From: Actinoplanes sp. TBRC 11911
GTDB lineage: Bacteria > Actinomycetota > Actinomycetes > Mycobacteriales > Micromonosporaceae
Direction of reading: 5' to 3'
Assembly (NCBI RefSeq): GCF_012933445.1
Contig: NZ_JABBNC010000004.1
Coordinates: 310,001 to 374,000, forward strand
Length of the DNA: 64,000 nt
The position numbers were made by a program, and so were the translations under genes. Under the pieces are notes generated by a model that did no database searches, was not told the DNA's origin, and worked only from the letters and a program-made list of their open reading frames with translations. This document shows positions 32,841 through 40,987 of the stretch, piece after piece; within the stretch, counting starts at the first letter, position 1, and every line of letters begins with the position of its first letter.

Positions 32841-33743
32841 ATGGCAGTCATCGAGGTCCAGAACCTGCAGAAGCGCTACGGGGACACGGTCGCGGTACGG
32901 GATGTCTCGTTCACCGTCGACCGCGGCGAAATCTTCGGCATCCTCGGCCCGAACGGCGCCGGCAAGACCACCACGGTCGAATGCATCGCCGGCCTGCGTA
33001 TCCCGGAGAGCGGCACGATCACCGTGCTGGACCGGCCGCCGCGCGACCCCGAGCTGCGCAAGCTCGTCGGCGTCCAGCTTCAGGAAAGCCAGCTCCAGGA
33101 AAAACTCACCGTGCGCGAGGCGCTCGAGCTCTACTCGTCCTTCTACCCGGAGCCGGCCGACTGGCAGGCGCTGGCCCGCGAGCTCGGACTGATCGAGAAG
33201 CTCGGCACCCGGTACGCGAAACTGTCCGGCGGCCAGAAGCAGCGCCTCTCGATCGCGCTCGCGCTGATCGGCAACCCGCGCATCGCGATCCTCGACGAGC
33301 TCACCACCGGGCTCGACCCGCAGGCCCGCCGCGACACCTGGGACCTGATCGAGTCGATCCGCGACCGCGGCGTGACGATCCTGCTGGTCACCCACTTCAT
33401 GGAAGAGGCGGAGAGCCTCTGCGACCGGGTCGCCGTGATCGACCACGGTGAGGTCGTCGCGCTGGACACCCCGGCCGGGCTGGTCGCGCGCATCGCCGTC
33501 GAGCAGCGCATCCGGTTCCGCCCGTCCCGGCCGATCGACGACGAGCAGTTCCTCGCGCTGCCGCAGGTGACCCAGGTGCGGCACCACGGCGGCCAGCTCG
33601 AGATCGCCGGGACCGGGGAACTGCTCTCGGCGGTCACCTCGCTGCTGGCCGCCCAGCAGATCACCGCCGCCGATCTGCGGATCGAGCAGGCCAACCTCGA
33701 CGATGCGTTTGTGCAGCTCACCAGCCGTACGGGAAAGGAATGA
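32841..33743 (+). CDS. ABC transporter ATP-binding protein
   Basis: A 300-aa ATPase. Walker A GPNGAGKTTT (~36-45), Q-loop VQLQESQL, signature LSGGQKQR, Walker B IAILDELTTGLD and switch His in LVTHFMEEAE are all present. The C-terminal ~80 residues resemble the regulatory tail of drug/antibiotic and NatA-type exporters. ATG at 32841 gives the standard N-terminus MAVIEVQNLQKRYG. The next gene, a permease, starts inside its stop (ATGA). The ABC pair is followed by a two-component system, an arrangement typical of export systems induced by cell-envelope stress. Confidence 0.93.
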   Translation: MAVIEVQNLQKRYGDTVAVRDVSFTVDRGEIFGILGPNGAGKTTTVECIAGLRIPESGTITVLDRPPRDPELRKLVGVQLQESQLQEKLTVREALELYSSFYPEPADWQALARELGLIEKLGTRYAKLSGGQKQRLSIALALIGNPRIAILDELTTGLDPQARRDTWDLIESIRDRGVTILLVTHFMEEAESLCDRVAVIDHGEVVALDTPAGLVARIAVEQRIRFRPSRPIDDEQFLALPQVTQVRHHGGQLEIAGTGELLSAVTSLLAAQQITAADLRIEQANLDDAFVQLTSRTGKE

Positions 33744-34486
33744 GAATGTCTGTCTTCGCCAAGCTGACGTTGACCGAGTTCAAGCTGATGCTGCGTGAGC
33801 CGTTGCCCGCGTTCTTCGTGCTGCTGTTCCCGACCGTGCTGGTGGTGATCCTCGGGAGCATCCCGTCGTTCCGTGATCCGTCGGCGGACCTGGGCGGCAT
33901 GAGCGTCATCGACCTGTACGTCGGCATCAGCGTCGCGCTCGTCATCGCGATGGTCGCGCTGCAGGTCACGCCGGCGGTGCTGTCGAGCTACCGGGAACGG
34001 GGTGTGCTGCGCCGGCTCGCGACGACGCCGGTGTCGCCGATGAAACTGCTCGGCGCGCAGCTCACGATGAGCCTGATCACCGCGATCGTGTCGGCCACGC
34101 TGGTGCTCGCGGTCGGCCGGATCGCGTTCGACGTGGCGCTGGCCGACCAGTTCCCCGGATTCGTGCTCGCGTTCCTGCTGTGCACGCTGGCGGTGCTCGG
34201 GATCGGCGTGCTCATCGCCGCGCTGGCACCGAACGCCAAGGCCGGCAACGCGATCGGGACGGTGCTGTTCTTCCCGTCGATGTTCTTCGCCGGATTGTGG
34301 ACGCCGCGCGAGGTGATGCCGCAGGTGCTGCAGCGCATCGGTGACTTCACGCCACTGGGCGCGGGGGAGCGCGCACTGCACGACGCGATGAGCGGTAACT
34401 GGCCGAACATGCTTTCGGTTACGGTGCTTGCGGCGTACGTAATCGTGTTCGGTCTGGCGTCGAGCCGGCTGTTCCGCTGGTCCTGA
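33740..34486 (+). CDS. ABC-2 type transporter permease
   Basis: A 248-aa membrane protein with six predicted helices and the ABC-2 fold. It has an N-terminal amphipathic segment (KLTLTEFKLMLREPLPAFF), the RERGVLRRLATTPVSPMKLLGAQ coupling helix (core RGVLRRLATTP) and a periplasm-facing WTPREVMPQVLQRIG near the C-terminus. It pairs with the preceding ATPase (4-bp overlap), presumably as 2+2 exporter. The substrate could be a peptide or lipid antibiotic (inference from the type). Confidence 0.9.
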   Translation: MRMSVFAKLTLTEFKLMLREPLPAFFVLLFPTVLVVILGSIPSFRDPSADLGGMSVIDLYVGISVALVIAMVALQVTPAVLSSYRERGVLRRLATTPVSPMKLLGAQLTMSLITAIVSATLVLAVGRIAFDVALADQFPGFVLAFLLCTLAVLGIGVLIAALAPNAKAGNAIGTVLFFPSMFFAGLWTPREVMPQVLQRIGDFTPLGAGERALHDAMSGNWPNMLSVTVLAAYVIVFGLASSRLFRWS

Positions 34487-34505
34487 CAGTGGGGGGTGTG
34501 CAGTC

Positions 34506-35777
34506 ATGACGGACACGTCGGCGGTGGCCAAGCTGGAGACCTGGCGCCAGCGGATCGATCGATGGATGATGATCGTTCCGTACGCGGCACTGGTCGCTTC
34601 CACGCTGGCGGCCCTCATCGCCGGCGAGTTCGTTCCGCATGCCCCGGCCGTGATCCTCATCCCGGTCGTCGCGCTGGCCGCCGCCTGGATCCTGTGGTGG
34701 GTCACGCTGCACCCGCAGTGGGCGACCGACCGGCGGCGCATGCTGATCTTCTTCGCCGGGCTCGTGGTGCTGATCTACGCGCTGGTCTTCTGCAGTTCGC
34801 TGTTCGGGTTCTTCGCCTGGACCGGGTACCTCTACGCGGCGTACGCGATGCACACCCGGGTCGGCCGGTTGGCCGGATGCACCCTGGTGGCGATCGGCAC
34901 CGCGTTCGCGCAGGGCGGCGGGTGGCCGGCGCTCGCCCATCCGACGCCCCCGGGGCTGGCACTGTTCGCGCTGCTGCTGCTGTTCAACATGATGATCGCG
35001 AACGCCATGACCTTCCTGGGATCGATGACCGAGGAGCAGTCCGAGAGGCGTGCCCAGATGATCGACGAGCTGGCTCAGGCGAACCGGAAACTCGAAGAGG
35101 CCATGAAGGAGAACGCCGGCCTGCACGCCCAGTTGCTGGTCCAGGCCCGGGAGGCGGGCGTGCTGGACGAGCGGCAGCGGATGGCCGGCGAGATCCACGA
35201 CGTGCTGGCGCAGGGCCTGACCGGCATCGTCACCCAGCTCGAGGCGGCGTCGGCGCGATCGGTCGACCGCGAGCGCCATCTCGACGCCGCCAAGAAACTG
35301 GCCCGCGACAGCCTCACCGAGGCGCGCCGGTCGGTGCAGGCGCTGCGCCCGCAGCCGCTGGACCACTCGGCCCTGCCGGAGGCGATCGGCGAGGTGGTCA
35401 CCGGTTGGTCCCGGCTCAACGGCGTCACCGCAGATCTGATCATGACCGGTACGCCTCGGCCCCTGCTCCCGGAGATCGAGACAACCCTATTGCGTACGGC
35501 GCAGGAAGCGCTCGCCAACGTGGCCCGGCACGCGGGCGCCGGACGCGTGGCCCTGACACTGTCCTACATGGAGGACATGGTGACCTTGGACGTCCGTGAC
35601 GACGGCGCCGGATTCGATCCGTCGTCGCCGCCGGAACCCGGGTACGAGGGCGGATTCGGCCTGTCCGCGATGCGGGAACGCCTGTCGCGCATCGCGGGCA
35701 CGCTGGAGGTCGAGTCCGAGCCGGGCGCCGGTACCGCGTTGTCCGCCTGTGTGCCCGCGCTGGGAATCGCCGCATGA
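34506..35777 (+). CDS. Sensor histidine kinase (NarL/LiaS-type, HisKA_3)
   Basis: A 423-aa membrane kinase. Residues ~25-185 hold five to six hydrophobic helices with short loops, suggesting an intramembrane sensor. A coiled linker (QANRKLEEAMKENAGLHAQLL) leads into HisKA_3: ERQRMAGEIHDVLAQGLTGIV with phosphoacceptor His. HATPase_c shows AQEALANVARHAGAG (N-box), DVRDDGAGFDP and GGFGLSAMRERL. The ATG start is 19 bp after the permease stop; the stop overlaps the regulator start (ATGA). It probably senses the ABC substrate or membrane state and controls the same block. Confidence 0.92.
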   Translation: MTDTSAVAKLETWRQRIDRWMMIVPYAALVASTLAALIAGEFVPHAPAVILIPVVALAAAWILWWVTLHPQWATDRRRMLIFFAGLVVLIYALVFCSSLFGFFAWTGYLYAAYAMHTRVGRLAGCTLVAIGTAFAQGGGWPALAHPTPPGLALFALLLLFNMMIANAMTFLGSMTEEQSERRAQMIDELAQANRKLEEAMKENAGLHAQLLVQAREAGVLDERQRMAGEIHDVLAQGLTGIVTQLEAASARSVDRERHLDAAKKLARDSLTEARRSVQALRPQPLDHSALPEAIGEVVTGWSRLNGVTADLIMTGTPRPLLPEIETTLLRTAQEALANVARHAGAGRVALTLSYMEDMVTLDVRDDGAGFDPSSPPEPGYEGGFGLSAMRERLSRIAGTLEVESEPGAGTALSACVPALGIAA

Positions 35778-36394
35778 TCGGCCTGCTGATCGTGGACGAT
35801 CACCCGGTCGTCCGGGACGGCTTGCGCGGCATGTTCGCCGGCGACGACCGTTTCACGGTGCTGGGCGAGGCCGGCAACGGCCTGGAGGCGCTGGCGGTGG
35901 CCCGCGCCGTCGATCCCGACGTGGTGCTGCTCGACCTGCGGATGCCCGAGATGGACGGCGTGACGACGATCCGCGAGCTGCAGGCGGCGGGGTCGCGGGC
36001 GCGGATCCTGGTGCTCACCACGTACGACACCGACAGCGATGTGTTACCGGCGATCAAGGCGGGTGCGACGGGTTACCTCTTGAAGGACACGCCGCGTGCC
36101 GAGCTGTTCCGGGCCGTCGCCGCGGCGCATCGCGGCGAGTCGGTGCTGTCGCCGGCGGTGGCGGGCCGGTTGATGGGGTCGCTGCGGTCGCCCGCCAAGG
36201 AACCGTTGAGCCAGCGGGAGCTGGAGGTGCTGACGTTGGTGGCGCGCGGCAGTTCCAACCGCGAGGCGGCGGCGCAGCTGTTCATCAGCGAGGCCACGGT
36301 CAAGACCCATTTGCTGCACGCGTACGCCAAATTGGGTGTCCGGGACCGGGCGGCGGCCGTGGCGGCGGCGTTCGAGCGGGGGCTGCTCGGCTAG
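35774..36394 (+). CDS. NarL/FixJ-family response regulator
   Basis: A 206-aa regulator. The receiver shows LIVDDHPVVRDGL, VLLDLRMPEMDG (phosphoacceptor Asp) and GYLLKDTP (Lys). LuxR-type HTH is LSQRELEVLTLVARGSSNREAAAQLFISEATVKTHLLHAYAKLG, seen in SQRELEVL and SEATVKTHL. It overlaps the kinase stop by 4 bp, so it is stoichiometrically coupled to it. The stop shares the palindrome CTAG with the convergent cyclotransferase gene. Confidence 0.95.
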   Translation: MIGLLIVDDHPVVRDGLRGMFAGDDRFTVLGEAGNGLEALAVARAVDPDVVLLDLRMPEMDGVTTIRELQAAGSRARILVLTTYDTDSDVLPAIKAGATGYLLKDTPRAELFRAVAAAHRGESVLSPAVAGRLMGSLRSPAKEPLSQRELEVLTLVARGSSNREAAAQLFISEATVKTHLLHAYAKLGVRDRAAAVAAAFERGLLG

Positions 36395-36723
36395 GCGGTC
36401 ACATAAACCCAGGCCGTGTCGCCGGAGGCCAGCGGGGCGGCGATCCGCCGGTAGTCGTCGACCTCGTAGTCGTCGGCCCGGCGCAGCTCGTCGTCGGTGA
36501 CCTCGAGGACGGTGCCGCTGACGACGTCGCCCACCTCCCCGGTGGCGACCAGGACCGGGTGATGCGTCAACCCGCTGACCTGAACGACGTGCGGGTCGGT
36601 GATGCGGAGCTGCTCGACGCGGAAGCCGACGATCCGGTCGTCACGGCCGGTGAGCACGCGGCCGAACGTGGCGGTCTGCACCGCGGGGTCACGCAACGTT
36701 CCGTACGAGAACAGCAACGGCAT
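36391..36723 (-). CDS. Gamma-glutamylcyclotransferase (AIG2-like) family protein
   Basis: A 110-aa protein with the GGCT signature LLFSYGTLRDPAVQTATFGR (substrate loop YGTLRD) and the TDDELRRADDYEVDDYRRI stretch containing the catalytic Glu region (DYEVDDYRR). Members release 5-oxoproline from gamma-glutamyl amino acids or related substrates. ATG at 36723 yields the canonical N-terminus; the longer frame to 36825 is unlikely because it reaches the divergent MoeA gene. Confidence 0.85.
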   Translation of the reverse strand: MPLLFSYGTLRDPAVQTATFGRVLTGRDDRIVGFRVEQLRITDPHVVQVSGLTHHPVLVATGEVGDVVSGTVLEVTDDELRRADDYEVDDYRRIAAPLASGDTAWVYVTA

Positions 36724-36823
36724 GATCCAGGAGGATAGCCCGCCGCTTCGCACCTGCCGGATGCCCGGCCAGGACGTACGATGATCGCGTTTCCTGGCCG
36801 TCGCCGGATGGAATAAGAGGGGC

Positions 36824-38080
36824 ATGGACTGGTTCCGCGCTCATGCGATCGCCGCGGCCGCGAAGCCGTTGCCCGCGGAGAGCACCTCCGTGCGTGCGGC
36901 GGTGGGTCGCGTCCTGGCCGAGGAGATCCGGGCGGTGACCGCGGTGCCCGCCTTCGACACGGCGGCCATGGACGGATACGCGGTGGCCGGACCGGGGCCG
37001 TGGCGGCTGAGCGGGCAGTTGCTCGCCGGGCCGGCGACGCCGATGGCGCCGATGCGAAGCGGGACAGCGGTGGAGATCGCCACCGGCGCGGTGGTGCCGC
37101 CGGGTGCGGAGGCGGTCCTGCCCTACGAGGATTGCGAGTGCGGCGGGGACGTTGTCACCGGGAGTCGCGGAAGGCGCGAACACATTCGGCGTACCGGCGA
37201 GGATCTGCGGCCCGGCGAGGAGATGATCCCGGCGGGACGGATCGTGACCGCCACCGTCGCGGCGGCGGCGATTCAAGCCGGCGTCGAACTGCTGCAAGTC
37301 CATCGGGCGCCGTCGGTGACGCTGCTGGTGACCGGCAGCGAGATCATCACGCGCGGGGAGCCGGGGCCGGGGCAGGTCCGGGACAGTTTCACCGGGCTGA
37401 TCGAGGCGGTCGCCGCGCGGGCGGGTGCCCGGATGGTGGCCGGGCGGCATGTGCCGGATGTGCGGGGGCGGTTGGAAGACGCTCTTGCCGGTGCGGATAC
37501 CGATGTGATCGTGGTGTCGGGGTCGTCGTCGGCGGGGGCGGCCGATCACCTGCGGGCGGTTCTTGCGGGTGGGCATGCGACGTGGCACGTGAAAGGGGTT
37601 GCCTGCCGGCCGGGGCACACGCAGGCGCTGGCGGCGTTGCCGGACGGGCGGTGGGTGGTCAGCCTGCCCGGTAATCCGTATGCGGGGTTGATTGCGGCGT
37701 TGACGTTGTTGGAGCCGCTGTTGGTCGCGCTCGGCGGGCGGGCTGCCTCGGTGGGCGGCGTCGGCGGGCTCGCGGTCGGCCCGTCCGGCCCGTCCGACCC
37801 GTCCGACCCGTCCGACCCGTCCGACCCGTCCGACCCGTCCAGCCCGTCCGACCCGTCCAGCCCGTCCATTTGGACAAATACGATAAATCGTATTTGTCCG
37901 GTGACCGGCGAGGCCAAGCTGGTGCCGGGAGGGGTGCGCATCGTGCCGGTCAGCGGCATGCGGATCGTGCCGGCGCGTGGCTCGGCCAGCCTGCACACGG
38001 CCGCCGCCGCCGACGGGCTCGCCGTTCTGCCCGACGGGTGGACCGACGGGCAGCCCGCCACCGTCCTCACGATTCCTTGA
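36824..38080 (+). CDS. moeA: MoeA-like molybdopterin molybdotransferase with repeat-and-palindrome insert
   Basis: A 418-aa protein. The MoeA hallmark VPAFDTAAMDGYAV (residues ~41-54), IATGAVVPPGAEAVLPYED and SLPGNPYAGLIAALTLLEPLL support insertion of molybdate into molybdopterin. Two oddities: the usual SGG-V-S-x-G active-site motif reads VSGSSSAGAADHL, as in divergent actinobacterial paralogues, so catalysis is uncertain; and an insert after ~310 consists of (PSD)n repeats followed by WTNTINRICP. The insert is a 9-bp tandem array plus a perfect 13-bp palindrome. ATG at 36824 follows a GAGGGG RBS. It overlaps the convergent VOC gene by 14 bp. Confidence 0.75.
   Translation: MDWFRAHAIAAAAKPLPAESTSVRAAVGRVLAEEIRAVTAVPAFDTAAMDGYAVAGPGPWRLSGQLLAGPATPMAPMRSGTAVEIATGAVVPPGAEAVLPYEDCECGGDVVTGSRGRREHIRRTGEDLRPGEEMIPAGRIVTATVAAAAIQAGVELLQVHRAPSVTLLVTGSEIITRGEPGPGQVRDSFTGLIEAVAARAGARMVAGRHVPDVRGRLEDALAGADTDVIVVSGSSSAGAADHLRAVLAGGHATWHVKGVACRPGHTQALAALPDGRWVVSLPGNPYAGLIAALTLLEPLLVALGGRAASVGGVGGLAVGPSGPSDPSDPSDPSDPSDPSSPSDPSSPSIWTNTINRICPVTGEAKLVPGGVRIVPVSGMRIVPARGSASLHTAAAADGLAVLPDGWTDGQPATVLTIP
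37778..37868 (+). repeat. 9-bp in-frame tandem array encoding PSD
   Basis: About ten units of CCGTCCGAC (some CCGTCCAGC) lie inside the MoeA-like gene directly before an AT-rich palindrome. The same array-palindrome pairing occurs in the phosphotransferase gene at 10.8 kb. Confidence 0.9.
37872..37899 (+). repeat. Perfect 13-bp palindrome inside the MoeA-like gene
   Basis: Arms GGACAAATACGAT (37872-37884) and ATCGTATTTGTCC (37887-37899) with AA between. It is a strikingly AT-rich hairpin in a >70% GC gene, translated as WTNTINRIC. ATCGTxTTTGTCC also recurs in the spacer of element C (40434-40446). Confidence 0.9.
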
Positions 38081-38474
38081 CCGGCTCACCCCGATACGTG
38101 CCGAACGACCACAAATTTCCCTCCGGATCGCGCGCCACGAAGTCCCGCGAACCGTAGTCCGTGTCGTACGGCGCCTTCACGATCTCGGCCCCGGCCTTGG
38201 CCGCCCGTTCGTGCAGCGCGTCGACGTCGTCGGCCACCACATACGCCCCGAACGTCCCGGGTCGCAGCGGCCACTGGTCGTCCGGATCGTCGCGCGCCGA
38301 GCCCAGCATGATGCCGCCGCCCAGCGGCCAGCCGAGCTGCGCATGCGCGACCGTGTCGCCTTCGCCGTACACGACGGTCTCCTGGAAACCGAACGCGTCG
38401 ACCAGGAATCGGATCAGCGAACGCGCATCCCGCGCCCGCAACGTGGGCCACACCTGTGGTTTCGGATCAGTCAT
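38067..38474 (-). CDS. VOC family protein (glyoxalase-like)
   Basis: A 135-aa single VOC domain: WPTLRARDARSLIRFLVDAFGFQETVVY (core RSLIRFLVDAFGF), then QLGWPLGGGIMLGS and a C-terminal FVARDPEGNLWSFGTY, the last resembling PhnB/glyoxalase proteins with DPxGNxW. The substrate is unknown. ATG at 38474 overlaps the end of the araC gene by 8 bp, so it is translationally coupled and probably controlled by that regulator. It overlaps the MoeA gene by 14 bp convergently. Confidence 0.82.
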   Translation of the reverse strand: MTDPKPQVWPTLRARDARSLIRFLVDAFGFQETVVYGEGDTVAHAQLGWPLGGGIMLGSARDDPDDQWPLRPGTFGAYVVADDVDALHERAAKAGAEIVKAPYDTDYGSRDFVARDPEGNLWSFGTYRGEPVKES

Positions 38475-39306
38475 GCACCTCATCCTCACCGGGCAGACCA
38501 GCCAGCGCTTGGACGAAACCGAACTCGTCCGCCAGCCACTCCGAAGGCGCACATCCGGCGAACGCACGAAATTCCCGTACAAGGTGGGATTGGTCAGCGA
38601 AGCCATGCCCCGCCGCGATGTCCGCAAGTTTGGACGAAGGACGGATGGCCCGCCGCGCCCGATCAAACCGCGCCACCCGAGCAGCCTCCTTGGGCCGCAA
38701 CCCGAGTTCGGCCCGGAACCGGTCGGTCAGATAGCGCCCGCTCCACCCGACCTCCCCGGCCACCGACGAAATCGGCACATCACCGCGGAAAAGACGCTTG
38801 ACCGCGTACGCCACCTCGGGCCGCACATTCCCGCCGGCTCGCAGACCGCGCAGCAGAATCGCGTCCAGCGCCGCGAACCGTCCCGCCCACGACGGCTCGG
38901 CCCGCATCCGCTCCCGGACCGATTCCACCACCCGATCACCCAGCAGCGCGCCCACCTCGATGTCGCGATGCGCGATCTCCGCGGCGGGCAGCCCGAACAG
39001 CGCCCGGCACCCGAGCGGCCGCACCGCCACCTGCACCCCGGACTGCCGCCCCGGATGGGTGATCAGCGCGGGCGCCACATGCAGCCCGCCGATCAGCGCG
39101 TCGAACGTACCGGCCGCCTGCCGCGGATCGGGATGCGCGGCCACCACCAGCGGCTCGTCCAACGTGAAGATCAGCGTCAGGTACGGCGACGGCAGCCCGC
39201 GATGCCGTCCCGGCGCCATGCCGTGCTGCCGATACCCGGAGTAGAAGGCGACGAACGGCCGAAGCGCCGCGCAGGGTCGCGCCTGCACATACTCGTCGAC
39301 CACCAT
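38467..39306 (-). CDS. AraC family transcriptional regulator
   Basis: A 279-aa regulator. The C-terminal ~110 residues hold two AraC HTHs: VPISSVAGEVGWSGRYLTDRFRAELGLRPKEAARVARFDRA (core GWSGRYLTDRFRAELGLRP) and KLADIAAGHGFADQSHLVREFRAFAGCAPSEW (core GFADQSHLVREFRAFAG). The N-terminal domain is a sensor of the AraC-ligand or DUF6597 type. ATG at 39306 is used. It is followed with 8-bp overlap by a VOC gene, likely its target or partner. Just upstream and divergent is a truncated FAD monooxygenase. Confidence 0.85.
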   Translation of the reverse strand: MVVDEYVQARPCAALRPFVAFYSGYRQHGMAPGRHRGLPSPYLTLIFTLDEPLVVAAHPDPRQAAGTFDALIGGLHVAPALITHPGRQSGVQVAVRPLGCRALFGLPAAEIAHRDIEVGALLGDRVVESVRERMRAEPSWAGRFAALDAILLRGLRAGGNVRPEVAYAVKRLFRGDVPISSVAGEVGWSGRYLTDRFRAELGLRPKEAARVARFDRARRAIRPSSKLADIAAGHGFADQSHLVREFRAFAGCAPSEWLADEFGFVQALAGLPGEDEVHD

Positions 39307-39332
39307 GAGGTGAGCATGCCACTGATCCGGAG

Positions 39333-39476
39333 GTGAGACGGCTGCCGCGAGCGACCGTGATCGGCGCCGGCGTGGGCGGCCTCGCGGCGGGCCTGGCCCT
39401 GCAGCAGCGCGGCTGGGACGTGCGGATCTTCGAACGGGCGACCGCCCTGGAGAACGTCGGCGCCGCGCCCGTCTAG
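39333..39476 (+). pseudogene. Truncated FAD-dependent monooxygenase (N-terminal 47 residues)
   Basis: Reading GTG at 39333 gives ATVIGAGVGGLAAGLALQQRG, here recognised from GAGVGG and LALQQRGWDVRIFERA, the exact N-terminal Rossmann segment of FAD-dependent aromatic-type monooxygenases, then ENVGA and a TAG stop. The remaining ~330 residues are absent. The break coincides with the start of repeat island C. It is divergent from the AraC gene, suggesting it was once its target. GGAGG (39328-39332) precedes directly, possibly too close. Confidence 0.75.
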
Positions 39477-39658
39477 TCACGTGGGTACCACACGCCGCAC
39501 CCTGCGTGCGTCCGAGCGAGGCGGCACAGCGTCCGAAGCCGCGTGTCCCCGCGCCGAGCCCGGTCCGGCAGCCCTCGGGACAAGCCACACCCCGTCGTTG
39601 ATAAAGGGTCGCGCGGCACCGCGAACTCGCTCAGCGACAGGTAGGGCACCGCGAGCCG
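39477..39658. other. Non-coding stretch between the truncated monooxygenase and element C
   Basis: About 180 bp with no recognised gene or motif. It is not similar to the missing part of an FAD monooxygenase in any frame I read. Confidence 0.4.
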
Positions 39659-40558
39659 CATATCCGATATTTCGTGAAATAAGATCCAATCGGTTGGCCG
39701 CCCGGCTGCCGGGGCCCGCGGGGCGGCCGGCAGCGCTTCCATTCCGTGGAACTGTTCAGCTGTTTCTCGCGCCGCTCACCCTGCGATGAGTTGGCTTTTC
39801 GTGGCGGACCCGCGAGGGCGGCTGTCGCTGTGGGGAGCTGGGACGTTCCGGCCGTGGCGGGTGCCCACACCTGGGTGGGGGTGGCCGCGGTGTGGGGAGC
39901 CGCGGCCTTCCCGGCGTCGCGACTTCCCACGCCCGGGTGGGGGTGGCCGCGGTGTGGGGAGCCGCGGCCTTCCCGGCGTCGCGACTTCCCACGCCCGGGT
40001 GGGGGTGGCCGCGGTGTGGGGAGCCGCGGCCTTCCCGGCGTCGCGACTTCCCACGCCCGGGTGGGGGTGGCCGCGGTGTGGGGAGCCGCGGCCTTCCCGG
40101 CGTCGCGACTTCCCACGCCCGGAGGAGGGTCGCCACGGTGTGGGGAGCCGCGGCCTTCCCGGCGTCGCGACTCCCCACACCCGGAGGAGGGTCGCCACGG
40201 TGTGGGGAGCCACTGCCTCCCCGGCGTCGCGACTCCCCACGCCCGGGTGGGGCGCCACTGTGGGGAGCTGGGACCTGCCTGGACCTAGCGGCGTCGCCTC
40301 GCACGGGGGACTCCCGGCCGACGGAACCAGCTGAACAGTTCCATTCTGTGAGAGGCGCGCCCACCTGCTGGGACGGGCGCCCACGTTCTGGACCCGGTAT
40401 CCGCGATGTGGGACTCCCGTCCATTATGGAATATCGTTTTGTCCAACAATGCGGCTTTCGCCCGGCAGCCATTTTCGGTCAGATGTGAACCTTGGAGAGT
40501 TGTGGCTCGTATGTGGGCGCAACTCTCCAAGGTCTACTGAAAGTCCACGATGTGGGCG
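39659..40558 (-). repeat. Composite intergenic element, copy C (minus orientation, expanded)
   Basis: On the minus strand: CCACGATGTGGGCG module (40545-40558 on plus), perfect 14-nt hairpin arms ACCTTGGAGAGTTG (40489-40502) / CAACTCTCCAAGGT (40520-40533), a 58-nt spacer, TCCATTATGGA (40420-40430), further ~20-bp palindromic modules to 40340, a 62-bp tandem array (39820-40280), and CATATCCGATATTTCG (39659-39674), one mismatch from the 16-mer of A and B. It is the longest copy because of the internal array. Confidence 0.85.
39820..40280. repeat. 62-bp tandem array inside element C
   Basis: Units begin near 39883, 39945, 40007, 40069, 40131, 40193 and 40253, plus a diverged unit from ~39820. 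Units 2-5 are almost identical. The unit contains GGGGAGCCGCGG, CGGCGTCGCGAC and CCCACGCCCGGGTGGGGG. Sixty-two bp is about three of the ~20-bp palindromic modules that flank the array, suggesting it grew from them. Open frames across it are length artefacts. Confidence 0.9.
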
Positions 40559-40671
40559 AGATGTCCACCTAGCGGGAACGCCAGTCGCGAGTGGACCGCC
40601 GCGCGCCCGAGACGATCTCGGCAAGCCGCGGCAGTCCGGGTTGCGCGTCGAGCCGGCCATGCAGTCAGGGC

Positions 40672-40925
40672 GCCGAGCTCGACGCGGTTCCCGGTGCTGA
40701 GCCCGACGCGGTTCCGGGTGCTGAGCCCGACGCGGTTCCGGGTGCTGAGCCCGACGCGGTTCCGGGTGCTGAGCCCGAAGCGGTTTCCGGCGGCGAGCCC
40801 GAAGCGGTTTCCGGCGGCGAGCCCGAGGCGGTTTCCGGCGGCGAGCCCGAAGCGGTTTCCGGCGGCGAGCCCAAAGCGGTTTCCCGCGCCGAGCCCGAAG
40901 CGGTTCCGGGCGCCCAAGCCTGAGG
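40672..40925. repeat. 24-bp tandem array downstream of the 40988 gene (island C, proximal array)
   Basis: About ten units of CCCGACGCGGTTCCGGGTGCTGAG and a diverged form with GTTTCCGGCGGC run from ~40672 to ~40925. This ends ~60 bp from the stop codon of the minus-strand gene at 40988. In-frame translations (8-residue repeats on both strands) have no start or RBS context and are not called genes. Confidence 0.88.
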
Positions 40926-40987
40926 CGGTTCGAGACGCCCGGTCGGCGGCGGTCCCTGGGCGCTCGTCAATCTTGTTGCGGCGCGGC

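Noticed and set aside
39820..40280. Possible CRISPR array
   Set aside because: Units are directly abutting with no unique spacers, and no cas genes are present.
39746..40488. Several 180-238-codon open frames across the 62-bp repeats on both strands
   Set aside because: 62 is not a multiple of 3, so open frames arise from repetition and lack of stops; no start/RBS context, codon bias or domain.
40591..40923. Plus-strand frame of 8-residue repeats (PGAEPDAV-like)
   Set aside because: The 24-bp period keeps all frames open on both strands; no RBS, and the minus strand shows an equally open repeat frame.
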